From positions 76,558,059-76,622,058 of the forward strand of contig NC_021674.1 in the NCBI RefSeq assembly GCF_000247815.1: a stretch of 64,000 nt of DNA, read 5' to 3'. This document shows positions 1-14,173 of the stretch, piece by piece. Under the pieces are notes generated by a model. The model saw nothing but the letters and a program-made list of their open reading frames with translations, did no database searches and was not told the origin of the DNA. The DNA is from Ficedula albicollis. Lineage: Eukaryota; Chordata; Aves; Passeriformes; Muscicapidae. The position numbers and the translations under genes were made by a program. The stretch's first letter is position 1, and every line of letters starts with the position of its first letter.

Positions 1-82
1 TGAAAAATATACATGCTGGAGAGGAATATATCCAAGTTTTTCATTATGAATGAGCCAAGAACACAGATGTCATAAATTTGGG

Positions 83-102
83 AAAAAAAAAAAAAAAAAA
101 AA
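83..102. repeat. A20 homopolymer
   Basis: Twenty consecutive A residues. It could be the tail of an old retroposon on the plus strand, but the sequence to its left is not recognisable and no target-site duplication is evident. Confidence 0.9.
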
Positions 103-2385
103 GAAGGTGATTTGGGAAACTAATTTCCACCTTTATCCTATCCACTACTACAGATTGTAATACTGAAAGGGAAAGTAAGATAGGATGATGGCAATTCATT
201 AAATTATCTTTTTGCTCCCAGGCTGGGGATGTCTGCTATATAACTATATATTTTTACCACTGTGTTGCTGGTTTTATCTTTTCAATTAATTCATGACTCA
301 CCAAGGCATTTGATAGGAAATACTACATAAACTGAAATTGCAAGATTATTCTATATGAGAGATTTTTGTAATACTGTTTTGACCCATATTTTATAAGCAA
401 CATCTTTAAAAACAGCATCTGCAGGAAGCAATTGTCTTTCCAATTCTTCAACGGTACAGAGATTTCCCTATATTCCCCTTTCCCTTCCCTTCCTTTTTAA
501 TTTTCCCTCTCCTAGTCTGCTTAGCCTCAGTACAGGAAAAACACTGAAATCATAGGAATGAAACTCCTAAATATTTTCAATTTTGTCCACTCTGTCCTTA
601 ATGTGGAGTGAAAAAGTTATGATTAGCATTGTCAGTAGCTCTGGAGCTACCAAAGGAAAGAACACAGAATAAACTGCAAGGAAAGAAAATCCTCATTTCT
701 TTAATAGTCATGGTAAGACATCAGGGCCATATTGTAAAGAAATCTTAATCTTAACCCTATGTTTCTGCATCTCTGTGATGGCCAGATTTTTTTCCAAGTC
801 AACTTTGACAAGCCAGTCAGAAGCTCATCCTACAGCTTCAGTGCATTATGGTCTTGCTAAATTTTCTCCTCTTCCACTGTTAAAAGAGCACAATTTGAAG
901 TTATAAATTTAGCTGAAAATAAAATAAAGATAAGAAGTTCTATGTGGGTATGCAGGGGCTCCTTACCAGAGCATGCTTTAGGAGAACTAGACTGGTAGCT
1001 GTGGACAATGATGATTTCATAGCATATTATTAAGTATTTTTTATTTGTAAAGATCCAGCTCAAACTTTTAGTATTAAAAGGCATATGTTCAGGATATTTT
1101 CAGATACGGGTAAGATAAAGCTTTTGTGATTTGTAAAGAACTGCAGTGGGTAGACATTCAAGTGACACATTGTCCTCATTTGGGGGATACTCATATGACA
1201 AAGGCAAACAGGCTGTTGTTGTCCAGTGCTTTGTCATTCCTAACCCACAGTATTATTCATCACAGCCCATGGTGGTTATGGTTACTTGGTTCTTCTCCTT
1301 TAATCTACCAGACTAGTAATTTTATTCTAGTGATTCTAGTGATTGCCTAAAATATTAGGAAATAATAATTTAAGAGATTAAGTGGGTGTACACTAAAGAT
1401 TTAATCACAGAGGAATCTTGGTTTAAAGGCCTTATTTAAAACTCTCATAATCAAAGTGAATATTCAGTGAGTTATTGAAGCTTTAATCTGTGCTTTATAT
1501 CTGTGATTCAGCATGACACTACAGCTTTCATTTTTTCTGTTTTCCATCTAAAAGACTTTGAAGGATAGCTTCTGCTATTCAATACAGTATTTGGACATAC
1601 TGGGGAGATTTTAAGTAGGAATGTCAGAGGATCTTTTTAAGCTTTGAGATTTCTTCCCTCTGTCAGTGTGAAGACAGACCTTTAGTTTCTCTTTGTGCCT
1701 TAATTTATGTACATAGTAGCGCTACGCAAAATGAAGGACTATGCAGAAATGTAATGTTATTTTTAGACAAGACATTTATTCTATGCAAGAAGCTCTAAAC
1801 CCTCAAACATCTTCAGATCAGGTGATATTTAATGTGTTAAGCCTCAAAATGAAAGACATCTTCCCAAGTACTGCACTGCAGTCAAAAGCAGATAAGCATC
1901 TAAATATAACAGCTCTCCTGGTGTCAAGAGAATCCTCAGAAAGCTGATAGGCAATGGTGTTCCGGGATACCAGTTCCAAGGACTCTGGTGCACTGAATTA
2001 ATGCTGTTGTTGGTCTCCCTCCTCTTTGGGGATGATTTCCTACCTGTAAAGAGCAAATGAATAAAGATCTTGTCTTTCACAGCAAATAAATCAATATGCA
2101 AATGTATTGAATATATTAAAATAATGTGACTATATGGACAAGACATGCAGATAGCTGGAGTGCTGATAGGTTATCTGTAGGAAGAGCTTTCATTTAAAAA
2201 TATAAAAAGACCTTAATGCTCTCTGCAGATATCACTATAAATGATGAACAGGAAAAACAACAAAAGGTTTGTTCAGGTCAAGAAGACCGTATTTTATCAA
2301 ACTTTATTATGAGTGAAGACACATCCATTTCAGAGCTGATAATAAAACTGTTTTATTGGAAAAGAGGCAGTTTAAAATTGGTGTT

Positions 2386-2387
<2 letters not shown>

Positions 2388-2422
<35 letters not shown>
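2388..2422. repeat. T35 homopolymer (A35 on the minus strand)
   Basis: Thirty-five uninterrupted T residues, the longest A/T homopolymer in the window. Read on the minus strand it is an A35 tail immediately downstream of a perfect hairpin (2438-2466). A poly-A tail of this purity usually means a young retroposition or recent slippage. No AATAAA signal sits just upstream on the minus strand. Confidence 0.9.
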
Positions 2423-2423
<1 letters not shown>

Positions 2424-2437
2424 GCTGAGTAAATCAG

Positions 2438-2466
2438 AATCACTAGCAGAATAGCTGCTAGTGATT
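2438..2466. repeat. Perfect inverted repeat, 12-bp arms, 5-nt loop
   Basis: The left arm AATCACTAGCAG (2438-2449) and right arm CTGCTAGTGATT (2455-2466) are exact reverse complements around the loop AATAG. It starts 15 bases from the T35 tract. As RNA it would fold into a stable stem-loop on either strand. I know of no avian element with exactly this end, so its role is open. Confidence 0.85.
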
Positions 2467-3541
2467 TCTTTCTAATAAAGGTTGCTTGCAGTGATGGGAA
2501 ACAAAGCTGCCTTTCTGTCATCACACAGCTCAAAAGATGGATTTTCATGTAACATAACACTAAAGGCAATTACATGGGTCACCAATGAAAGCTGATATGA
2601 AAATTCTGTTCACCCTTCTAAAAAAGACTACCTGGGAAATGAAACAGATAATGGGGAAAGGCTGAATAGTTTTGTTCAAGCTAGACCATCACTCTTAGAG
2701 TCTTTATTTTCTGATTTAAAGCACGAAACTCTGTTATAAGATTATAAGATATTTGAAGCTGCTTAGAAAGTCAATCACACTCTTTTTTTACAGAATAGCA
2801 ATATATAACTGGTATTTATATCACAGCAATATTTAACTTGTTTTTACTACCCATAATCTGTCAAAAAGAAAATGCTTGGCAATTAACCCTAGAGGATTCC
2901 TGAATTCACACAGACATTACAGCCTTTCTATCTACCAGCTTGAGAGATACATGTGCCCAGTTGCTATTCTCCATTTTTCCTCCATATAGAATTGCAGCTG
3001 TGTGTTTTGCCAGAAGGTTCAGAACCCCATTCTCATGTAAAAAGTATGTGTCTTTAATGTCTAATGTTATATTCTTGTCTAATGAAATATTGTCTAATTA
3101 TATATTCTCTTTCATATGTGGCTTTCAATCTTCATTTTCAATTTTTTTCACCTTTCTCATTTTCTTTTCATTTCTCCTCAAATTTAGTGGATTTAATTCA
3201 AAAGAGGGAGTATTCTGGGATTTTATCTGACCAAGACAACATCCCTGTCTAGACGTTTGTTGAATAAAGTTTTGCCATAATAAATAAATTTAAATTAATA
3301 TAAGCAAGCTAATTGATTTCATGCTTCAGATCCTGACATGATAATGCTATGATAAGATGCTCTTTTTCTGTTTGCTTTTTATATATTTTTCAGATATAGT
3401 CTTGAGTCCAACTATTTATATCCCAGATCCTCTGGTTATAAATGATGGTTTATGTTTGCTGGCCAAGTATAGTCACTGAGGATGTTCCTATGAACTTTGT
3501 TTTGAACCATTGCTTTTGATTACCTTGTATTGATATGAATT

Positions 3542-3615
3542 TTTTTTCTGCAAATTTGACTATATGTTCAACAGGATATGAAGTTTTTTCTGCAAATTTG
3601 ACTATATGTTCAACA
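3542..3615. repeat. Direct repeat, 32-bp units, period 42
   Basis: A 32-bp unit starting TTTTTTCTGCAAATTTGAC occurs at 3542-3573 and again, identical, at 3584-3615, separated by 10 bp. It is a local duplication of non-repetitive sequence and no coding role is visible. Confidence 0.85.
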
Positions 3616-6600
3616 ACACAGACACCTTCTTCACTGCTTGCAGATTTGTCTTAACATTCTTTGCCATTCCAGACCTTCCCTGCATTATCTTTCATCTCAA
3701 ATTATTCCTCCATCCCTTGACCTTTTCTCTTGAATCACCTACACTACCTTACCTCACATTATCTACTTCCTCTTTCTTTTTGTTTCTTTCCTTATCTTGA
3801 AGTATTCTTCTCATTCCTATGATAACACTTTATTTATATTTCCATCACTATCATTTAACTTTCCTTTTCTACTGGGTCTCTTTTTCTTCTACACAAGTAG
3901 ACATAAAAGAACAATTTTAGTCATTTAGGCTTCACTCAGTAAATTTAAGGGTAATGGAAATTCTTTTGAAAACCTCAGAATATTGCCACATAAGACCATG
4001 AGTATTTTTTTAACGTGCATGTCATCAAGATTTGTGAGCATATACCAGGATAACATGGTGATCACCACAGGACAAGAGAACGTGAAAAGAAGAATGACAA
4101 ATGGACATGAATTAGTAATCTAGTCACTTTTTTCTTTTCAAACAGGTGCTTTCCATTCCTACCACCAACTAGATTTTAAATATAGTCAATATGCAGCATA
4201 GATAAGCAATCCTACAAATATGAGGCCATAAATCATTGCCTCTTTATTTTTATCTGTTATAGAGAAGTAAAAGAAACTGAAAAGAAGATATACTATACTT
4301 TTTCTATTTTTTCTCTCTACAGTTTGGTAGAGTTGTGCCATAGATGTTACACATTTTTGGATGGGAAAATAAATGCTTCATGTGCTTTTCACAATTCCTG
4401 TACAGAGAGAAATATGAAAAAACCTGGTGTGGAATTTCTGGCAAATATGCAGGCATGGAAAACAAAGGTATCATCATCATCTTTGACTCTTTTCCTTACA
4501 AAACAGCATAGTTTGAGAAAATTAAAAAGTGAAGTATATGCACTGAATTAAAAAAAGCACCAACTATTCACATGTCAAGTGCAGTGAAATAACAACGAAA
4601 AATATAAATGCAAAAGAACAGAAAGCTAGTATGAGTATAATGTTCAGGAATTGTCACTCTTGGGCTAATTGAAAGACTAATAGCTTTGATGAATAGAAAA
4701 GACAGTGAGAAGTTTTTGCATTTCATAAAAGGCATCCTTACTGTACCTATTCTGTAATCTGCCTATTTGCATCTGAAAAATATATTGTCATGAAAAAATG
4801 TTGCTGTGTAACTGGCTCTGTATAATGGAGAAATGGCAGACAACATGAAACAGGGAAAAAAATTTCCCTTGTTAAAATGAATCAAAAAATCAGGATTAGA
4901 GAGGGCATCAAGAGGACAACTCTGGCACTGTGGTTCCAGAGTAGCAAAAACGTTTTAAAAAACCATATTTTTTAGTTAAAAAAAAAGAAGCATAGGCATA
5001 TATGGTACTAACTATTGTGCTTCAGAAATGTCTAAATATCAAAATAGAAAATCCCAACTCAGTATTGTTTCCTGAGAACCCAACTGGTCAGAGCAACTAA
5101 ATTCAAGTGCTCTTGGGGCCTGTATAACAGCTTTTTTCTTCTGTTAGCTCATTTTAATTTTTTTCAACACCTTAATTTCCTTAAAACATCCCAGAAACAA
5201 ACAAATCACTTTCTTAATGTCACTTTGCCATACAATCAATCACATCTGTTGTAATAATGTTAAGAAATTATGAAAGAGAGAGTATTCAGTGATAATATGG
5301 AAATATGATAAAGAAGAGAGTCATTGCATGAACATTTCTTATTGAAAGAGTCTGACAGGCTCTTGAAAAAGGGATGGCGTTTGTTCCTGACTATTTTTAG
5401 AGTAGAGTAATTTCCATAATATGACATGCTTGTTACAGCCTTATCAGAGCTTTCATAATTGAAATTTCATTTGTTTGCCTTGGTAGAAAATACCATAATG
5501 ATATCAGAAACATGAAAACATTTTTTAAAGTGGCAGAGGTTAATATTGCAACTGATAACAGAGATGTGATTATACTGCAATTTTTCTATTCATTAGGAAG
5601 CACAGAGGACCTGTGAAAAACCCTTAGGGTTTTTAAAGCCACACTGATGTCTGAGTGGACAAAGTATAATAGGTATCTAATTTAATCTAGCAACTCAACA
5701 ATAAAAATACTATTATAGGTAATTATTCAAATAGAAAAAAACATGCAGGCATTATTGTGTCTCTATTTATCTTTCAGGTATATTTAGAATGCTTAAAATA
5801 TATCACACTGTCCAACTGCCAGCTAACAGCTGTCCCAGAGTTCTTTTCCCCTGACTTTACGTCCTCCCTTGCAAACAGCTCAGAAAGGATTGGACCTTCG
5901 TAGACTGACTCCCAAGAAGGTCCAAAGCACACTAAGTGTCTGGCCACTGTCCTGGTCCCAGTCTATGACACACCAAGGAAGGGCAGCTCACATAGACAGT
6001 TCCAGGAAAATCGAGAAGTATCTTAATTATCAGTGTGATCAGTCCATGGAGTCAGAGCTATCACAAGGTAAATTAGTTACAGTACCATTACTCCTCCATC
6101 AAAAATTCCACCTGATTGTTTTTCAGCTTGTACTGCAAGCAGGAATTGTACTATCAAAGTGAGTCAGAGTCCTGGAGAGGCCTTAAGCAATCAAGTTCTG
6201 AACTGAACACACCTGTTACTAATGCTGAAATCTAAAATCTAGTTCTACTCATTATTTTTGCTATATATTCAGGGAATTATCTGAGATTATAATTTATCCT
6301 TTATTACTGATGCAGACCCCTTGATGGTCAGATGTCAGCACTGATTTGATGTATTTTACAATTTCTCTCTGAATAAAATAAATGAATAAAACAAATTAAA
6401 GGAAGCAAATCTGTACAAGGAATATAATACCCATACCCCTTAGAAGAGTCATAGTGTAGTTCTGCTGTATGATTCAATATTTTTGGTTCTTTTGTGCCTT
6501 TTGAAAATGAATGTCTCCACTGGTGTTATATCTGTTATGAAGTAATGAACTTGCAATAGCCAGAAGTAGTATAAAATAAATTATTCTTATTTGAATGCTC

Positions 6601-9383
6601 ACTGCATTCAAATAGAGCTTTATAACTATAAAATCTAGTGGTCATATTTCTATGATTATAATTTGTTCTTTTACTGCAGTGAAGATACTTATGACTAAAT
6701 AATTGGGACCTAAGGGAGAACCTTACTGCCAAGGTCTCTCATGATTACTGGATTACCTGTCTGCATAAACTGAAGCACAAACACAAACTGAATAAAACAA
6801 TTCCTATTTTAATTCATAAAGATAAGATAAACAAATGCAGTTCTCTAAATATGGGCACCTCATGTCATTTGAAGCTCTCTGTAGTAGATGAGCCTTCTGC
6901 ATGGGATGAAAAAACCCTGTGTCCTTTGGAGGGATAAGCAGAAACCAGGGGAATGTTGTAATGCATCAAAACCAATATGAGATTGTTGTGTTTAGGCAAT
7001 GAAATGTGCTTCTCTGTCAGATACAGCTGGGGCAACAGATTCAGCTGATCAGACGCTAGTGTCTGCTGAAACCTTACTTGGATCGCTCTTAATCCTTTGA
7101 CTAGAAATCTGTTAGCAGGTGGGGCTTGAATGTTTACCTTGTGTGGAAATACCCACACAAAGATGGCAGTGTCTGTATGAAGCTGAATCCCCTCCTGGCA
7201 CCCAGGTTCAAATTAGTGACAAAGTGATCCAAAGAGATTCTTGGCTTTTTATGTTGTGGTTTTCAATGCAGTTATATGCTGCCCTTTAGACATTTAGATT
7301 ATTTTTCTTACTGTTATGGAATAATACCGTACCCATAAAATAGCAATTTTGCTGCAAGATGCTTTTATAGCTATGGTTGTGAAAGAGTGTTTTTTGTCTT
7401 TTTACATGCCATTACCTTCTTATGTGCATAATTTTCATCACTTTAACTGTAAGTTTTCATATTTGAGACATTGATGAGACAATCATTTTGGGGCAATTAC
7501 CTGATCTTTCTTTTCTTGTCCTTGGCTCTTATACAATGAGGAACTACATTGAGATTTCCCTATTACCTTCTCTACATCTTTCTTGAGTTTGAAAAGACAT
7601 AATTACAAACACTTTGAAGTGAAAGCATGGACATAATTGTGCAAAATGCTGTTCAGCTGTTGGCTACTCATTCTTTATGGCTTATATCCTCTGTTTGTAT
7701 GGAATTAAGACTAAATTGTGCAGGTGTTTTCGTGAAAGAGCCAATGTCTCTGAAGACCAGGTGAGTATATTGTGTAATAATGAAAACATTATAAACTTTG
7801 AAGCGTTTTTTTCAACAGCATTAGTGATAGACAATTGGAAATGATAGCATAGAACCCTGTCTGGACTCTTCATAGTAGCAGATCACCTTGCACTAGAAAT
7901 AGGATATCTGAGATTCAGATAAAAACATAGATTTTCTTCCACACAGGATGTTCATATCACAAGGCTATAGCCCCAGACTGCAAAGAAAATGGAAGGTGAG
8001 ATATTGACTTTTCTGTCCTTCTTTAATTCTGTATATGTGTTGTATAATGCTGAGAGTGAAATTTTTGCTTGTCCAGGTTCTGGCTTCATCGTAAATAGAA
8101 TATTTTCTATATTAAGGCTTTAAAAAAGTAAAACAAGTAGATTTACAAGACTTTGTGATATAAAAAGAAGCCAAATGTTGTATTCCTAAATCCATAATGT
8201 AGAAAATTTACACATTTTACAATAGTGCTTAATTTTTTAACCAGAATTTTCCTGCTTGTTTGCAATTTGACTTTCTTTGGTGTGTCCTTAGGCATGCCCA
8301 GAGTTAACAGTGGAGAAGAACTTGATACTGGTGTTATCCCTATGTGTAAATCGCAGTAAGATTTACAAAACAGGCATGTTTACCTTGATTTTCACTCACT
8401 GGAATGAGGATTTGGTGCACCTGGACTCTGGTATCATCTGGTTCTGCTGTGTGAATGGGGAAGTATCTGCCAAAGGCAGGTCTGGCAAGGGTGTGATGTG
8501 TGGGCAGGTGCTCCCACAGGTTGTCTGCCTGGAAAATTGCATGAGAATATGCCAGGCTGCAGAAACGGTGAAGAGATCCATTACCTCCAGTGTTTAACAG
8601 ATACATTGGCTAGAGCAAAAACATAGTTCTGCACTGTAAAACTGTAAGATACAGACATTTCAAAAGGAAATTGAGATCCCAGAAAGTTTGACACTCATCC
8701 TTTGACTGCTATCTTTCTCAAGGAGTTCAAGATAATAGCCATTTCCAAAGAAAGTATGTGAGGACAAATCACAAAATCTGTTAGTTCTGTTCTGGCCTGG
8801 CCTAGGCAACAGCTGAGTTGCTCAAACTGAGGTGGAATAAACCTGTACAAAATCATATCCAGTGATGCTTGGGACATCTAAGAGTGAAAAAGCAGGGCAG
8901 CATAAAGGATATAGATACATTCAAGGAAAGACAACATATTAATAAATATGTTTCTCTTGTTTAACTTTATTATATGTGTGTAAATAAGGTTGTAGAATAC
9001 CATGAAAAACAATACTAGAAAAATGTAATCTGGAGCTGTCTTAAAACAAGTGCTATTAATAAGCACAGGGTGGTTCCATCCCTTTTCCCATTTGATGTGT
9101 GTCCCATTGAGCATTAATATAATTATTTTTAAAAGAATATATTTGCTTCATAATGTAAATTTAATTTATATTAAACACCACTTTTTGCATATAATATATT
9201 TAAAAAACCCAATAGAGTGTGTTTTACACTTCCACTGGGAATGCTCACAAAGCTGACCACTGATGGGGTAATATTTTGCTTTATTATGGTTGCCAGTAAT
9301 GCAACAAGAGGAGAAGTCATGGCTAGTGTATTACTGTTTTGAACATTTACAATGCAGTCCCACTCAAAAACTTTCTAGGTACC

Positions 9384-9995
9384 TGTCATGGTTTAAGCCC
9401 AACTGGAAATTAAGCTTCAGGCAGCTGCTCCTTCAACACCCCTCTCTCCCTGCCACCTGGTGGAATGGGGAGGAGAATCAAAGTAAAACTTGTAGGCTGA
9501 TATAAGAAGAGTTTAAAAATAGAAAACAAAGTAAAATAGAGTGAAAATGGTTAATGATAATAATAGTAATAAAAATTATTACTATAATGATTAATAATAA
9601 TATAGTGGAAAAAAGCCTCAACAAGGGATGCATAACACATTTCCTCACCACCCACTGACCAATGCCAGACTCTCCTTTCTCAGTCCAGCTCAGCCCCCTT
9701 CTCAAGTAACTTTCCCCAGTTTATATACTTGGCATGACACTCTGTGGTATGGAATATCTTTTTGGCCAATTTGGGACACTTGTCCTGGCCATCCTCCCCC
9801 CCAGTTTTCCTTTGTGCACCTCCTTACTTGCAGAGCACAAGACCAGGAAAAAGGTCCTTGACTTAGAATAAAGACACTTTAGCAAAATCCAAAACATCAG
9901 CATATTATCAACACTATTCTCATTCAAAATCCAAAATACAGTACTGTAATAGTTACTGAGAAGAAATTAACTCTATTCCAGATGAAACTAGGACA
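9384..9995 (+). mobile_element. Solo LTR, avian ERVL-like endogenous retrovirus
   Basis: The element starts TGTCATGGTTTAAGCCC and ends GAAACTAGGACA, matching in layout the common avian ERVL-type LTRs that begin TGTCATGGTTT and end ACCAGGACA. The start is followed by a G/C-rich block and an AAT-rich low-complexity block (about 9550-9605). Near its 3' end lies an AATAAA polyadenylation signal (about 9867) and then the conserved stretch around AAAACATCAGCATATTATC. At 612 bp it is a plausible full LTR. No internal retroviral sequence flanks it on either side, so it is read as a solo LTR left by LTR-LTR recombination. Flanking 5-mers (GTACC and ATATC) do not match, so the target-site duplication has decayed or the ends are misplaced by a few bases. 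The family assignment is from memory of the consensus and was not searched. Confidence 0.8.
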
Positions 9996-12900
9996 ATATC
10001 TTAATAAGACCAAGTATACTTGAATGAATGATGTAAGATTGATGTACCAACTGCAAGAAATAAATCACTTGCTAAGCGCAGATTACAGAAATTCTACAAA
10101 CTGAAGCTGAGTAATCAAACTTGGAGCTCATAATTATTTTTCAAGAAATGACAAAACCTATGACAAAACACTCTGAATATGATTTTTTTTTTCCTGGGAA
10201 AAAAACCCAACTCATATTCAATTTTGACCTACAATTCAGAACAGAAAGGTACAGTTTGTCTTGTTTATTTGAATTTACCCTACAGATTAAACCAAAAAAT
10301 AAGTAGAATAAGGGTATTTTAGCTATGAAAATTTAAAGTATGGGAATGAAAATTTAAAATATTGTGTATTATAATTAATATGAAATAGAGACAAGCCATT
10401 TGTGACTATTTGATGGACTGGACATCTGAAAGGGGTCTAAATTGCTAAATAGTTCTCAAAGTAGAATATGGGTGAAAAGAGAAAAAGTGAAAAAGAATGA
10501 GGTGAGATTGCCATTGTGTGATCAGGAAAAGAACATTAGCAACAATGGATAAGAGAGTGCTAATAGGCATCAGTGAAGAGGGACTCAGCACTGTGAAAGG
10601 ACATCTAAAAGGCTGTTTCAAACTCTGGGAACATTTTTATTCATTGCTACAGTCATGTCTTTTCTCCACCAAATGTATTTCCTTAATAGAAGTATTGTTA
10701 TCAACATTTGTCTGTGAACAAATTACTCACATCTATTTAATATTTGGACTGGTAGAGTCCCCAAGGCTTCTTGACCCACCAGCATGCAGCACCTGACAAG
10801 ACTTGTAGAAGTAATGGGCTGTAGGAATGTCACAACCTCAACTCTTCTCATTGCAGTGAAGTTCTACGTCTCATCAGTTTTGTAATTGACCAAGATCTGT
10901 CCCTGACAGCTGACTAATATGAACTCTGCTTTCTTTCCCCAACCAGAGTAGGTAAACACTAAGACTCCTTTGATTCTGGTAAGCTATTTCTGTTCCCTGA
11001 GATTCCCTGTCAGCAATGTGATCACAGGTATCCGTGTGCTGTCCTGCAAAGTTTTCCTTATTTCATTTTCAGTCTCTGTTATCTCTTGGAACTGAGCAAG
11101 ATTTTGTCTTCACTGAAGTTACAGACAGCAAAGAAAAAGAGCTGTGCATCAGGAGGAAAGAGTTGTTTTCTTAATCCTGTGAAGCCTTTAGCTATGGATT
11201 TCACCCTGTACCATATGATGTGAGCTAGACCACATGCAGTCTCTGATTCAGCAAAACACTTAAGGGTATATTTCCAAAGGCACAAGTGGCAGTTATGCAA
11301 TGATTTGCAATTGAGGATGAAAATATTAAGTATCCGGCTGACACCTGTGACCTTTAGATCTGGGCCTACAACCTGTGCAGCTCCCAGTACCTCTTTCAGG
11401 GCTTAACAAATCAGCAAAAGGTAGAAGTGTCTGACTTGTGTTTTAGAACAAATTGCCACCAAACCTTGTTGTAGTCACTGTCACCTGTATGCAGAAAATG
11501 CAAAAGCACATCCACTGTATGACTTCGACAAAAGGGTTTCACTAGCTGCATTCTGCACAGAGTAGCTCCCTTGGGAACAGCATACCTCTCCCTTGGGAAG
11601 ATTACATCTGAAAAGAATAATATTTGGAAAAAAAAAAGGAATTAATATTTAATATAGAACAAGTTGGATACAACTTTATCATTGCCTTCCCACTTACACC
11701 ATCACAGAATAGCTGGAGGTTTAATAAACATTTTGTAACTGTTGAAATAATGTCACTCAGCACAGTTGCAAAAGTGTCTGGAAGTGCAGTGAAGTCTGGA
11801 GTGACAGTGTGAAATGATCATACTGACAGTGTATATTTTTTGATGTCTATTGTTTGCTTCTTCCCTGCCTCAGACTTGTCTGGAAACATTTGCTGTCTTC
11901 AAACAGCTTTCCATACTTCTGTAGACAAGAAAAAAGAAAAAATTATAGGCTGTATGAAGCAAGAAGAGAAAAAGTCAATAAAATTGATTGCACTGGTTTG
12001 CGTCTTAAGTCACAGAAGCAGAAGCCAGGAACAAACTTTCTAAAATCAGTAAGGCAAATCCATCTTTGACTCATGTAGAAATCAAGAGTAATTTTAATAT
12101 CAATAACTGTAGTGAGAATAAGTCTAAAGTCTCAAGTTGCTGTTTGGAAAAGCTGTGAATGTAAAGATGTCTCTTTCAGCTCCTGACCAGACAGGAGCAG
12201 AAACAATGGAAATATCACAGGAAATGTGATTTATCTCTCACACAGCATTTTTCACAATAAAGCAACTTGCAAAACAATATGAATTTTTTTTACTGTCAAA
12301 CAATAAAAATTGCCAAATACTCTGTGGTGTTCTCTGGCCTGTTCCTAAGGGTTGTTTTGGTTTAGGATAAATATCACAGGATGAAGCCATTTAAAACATA
12401 TGTCTGTTATTCTTCTTGACTAAAAGTTCTAATTACTTGCCCAATTCAAAAGATCTTGAAGCAGATTGTCTCTGAAGAAAATAAAAAATTCTAATTTTGA
12501 GACTGTTTCAGGGTCTTTGAAAATAATGACAAATCTTTTCAGGAATGTCAGAGCAAATCTGTAATAAGGCTACATATATGAAAAAAGTAAGGAAGATTTA
12601 GCCATATTAGTTTTCATTAATAAAGACTGATGTTCCCTGAGAAATGTGTAAATCAAGACTTAATTTTGTGCTTGACATGCTTATTCCATTTTGAGAGTTT
12701 GATATTTTGCAGTGAGGACAAGACATAATTTATATTTGAAAGGGGATGGCATTTTTCATGTTTTGATTAATAAATGAGCATTACAAAGCTGATCCAGGAA
12801 ATTCCTGCATATCTCTGTGAGGCACTGATTTTCTCATAAAGCTTGCTATTTATGTAAAAATTACAATGAAAATTATCTTACAGATATCATATGTAAGACA

Positions 12901-14088
12901 TAAATAAATGTTGTAAATAAACAAAGCGCCATGTCACATAACAAGACGATGAAACCTGATGTAAAGGAATTTGTCTTTGTAGAATCCAGACAGAAAAGAG
13001 AGTTTTGATCAACCCATTAGATAAAAGATGATGGTATAATTTAGGAAGAAGATAAATTTAAGTTCAAATAAAGAAATCTTGGCAGGGAAGCTGGCAGGGA
13101 AATAAAATACTAAGGTGAGTGGGAGTCCAAAGAAATATCAGAAAGGGGAACATGTACAGGCTGGACCAGCTTTACAGGTGTTGATAGTACCTCATACTGT
13201 TAGTGTGTGAATAAAAACAGAATTGCTTCCTCATTTGTAGGTCAGGAAGACTTTGTGCTATTGCTAATAACTTCACAAATCCTTGTTGTCTGTCTAGCTG
13301 TTATGTTCCGTCTATGGGAAAGGGAAACAAATTTTGAATAATAGGCACTACGTTCATTCAATCAGGCACAAATGCCCTCACACATTTTTGGGAACTATAT
13401 CTTCCAGGGCTTTTGTTCTTCAAAGACAGGTGACAGGTGCTTTACATCATTTTGTGTTAGCTATTTGTGATGACCCTAGTATAATTCTCTGTGAACAGAG
13501 GCAAAAGTATTTCTTTCCATTTCTTCAAATTAGTAACTTTTTAATCTTTCTCTATTATACACAAAACCTTGGTAATTACCATTGGTAATTCTGTCGTGAG
13601 TCACTGAAAGAGTCTAATCAATTTGTGGTGGTGAATCTATCAGTCAAATTTCACTATTGATTTTTATAATTCTGAAAACCATGATGGTCATTTATTGAAT
13701 CATTAACTTTCATTTCTTTTGTATTGATATAAAAGTTCTCATCAGACTGCTATACACAGGTACTTAGTATTGAAGTAAAATTTTGTAACACCTGAAAGAA
13801 TTGTGAAAGAGAGGCTTAAGAGATTTAATCTATTTATATCACCATATGCAATGTCTGTCTGTAAAAGGAAGTTCTTTGGTCTTTAAGGATTTTGCAAACC
13901 TAGGCTCAATAGGAGTTTCCATGTGGGTCTCTGGATGAAGTCTGAAAGACCATTATTTTCAAATCTGTTAGAACAGAGGAGAGGAGCAGTTAGATTAGAA
14001 AATCCTGAGACAAACAGTTGTAGGTTTCCAGACAGTAAAAGCCTTGTGATGAAAGGCAAAGAAAAAGCCTGCTGATAATAAGAATTGG

Positions 14089-14173
14089 TGGTGGTTGGAA
14101 ACAACCCCAGATTCTGTTAAACTTCACCATCGGTGGTTGGATGGAAACAACCCCAGATTCTGTTAAACTTCAC
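14089..14173. repeat. Imperfect tandem duplication, about 40-bp unit
   Basis: The segment 14089-14127 (GGTGGTTGGAAACAACCCC onward, ending AAACTTCAC) recurs at 14131-14173. The second copy differs by a 4-bp insertion (GGAT). The remaining bases are identical, so the duplication is fairly recent. Confidence 0.85.

Larger units (their letters stand above)
1..9383. other. Anonymous AT-rich non-coding DNA (left part)
   Basis: No recognisable gene, RNA or transposon body is visible here. All open frames are short and have ordinary AT-rich composition; the longest are about 95-100 codons and resemble no protein I know. Pyrimidine-rich stretches occur near 470-530 and 3100-3200 and again near 3700-3800. 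The features I can name inside the stretch (A run, T run with hairpin, direct repeat) are listed separately. It could be intergenic or intronic; the sequence alone does not decide. Confidence 0.6.
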
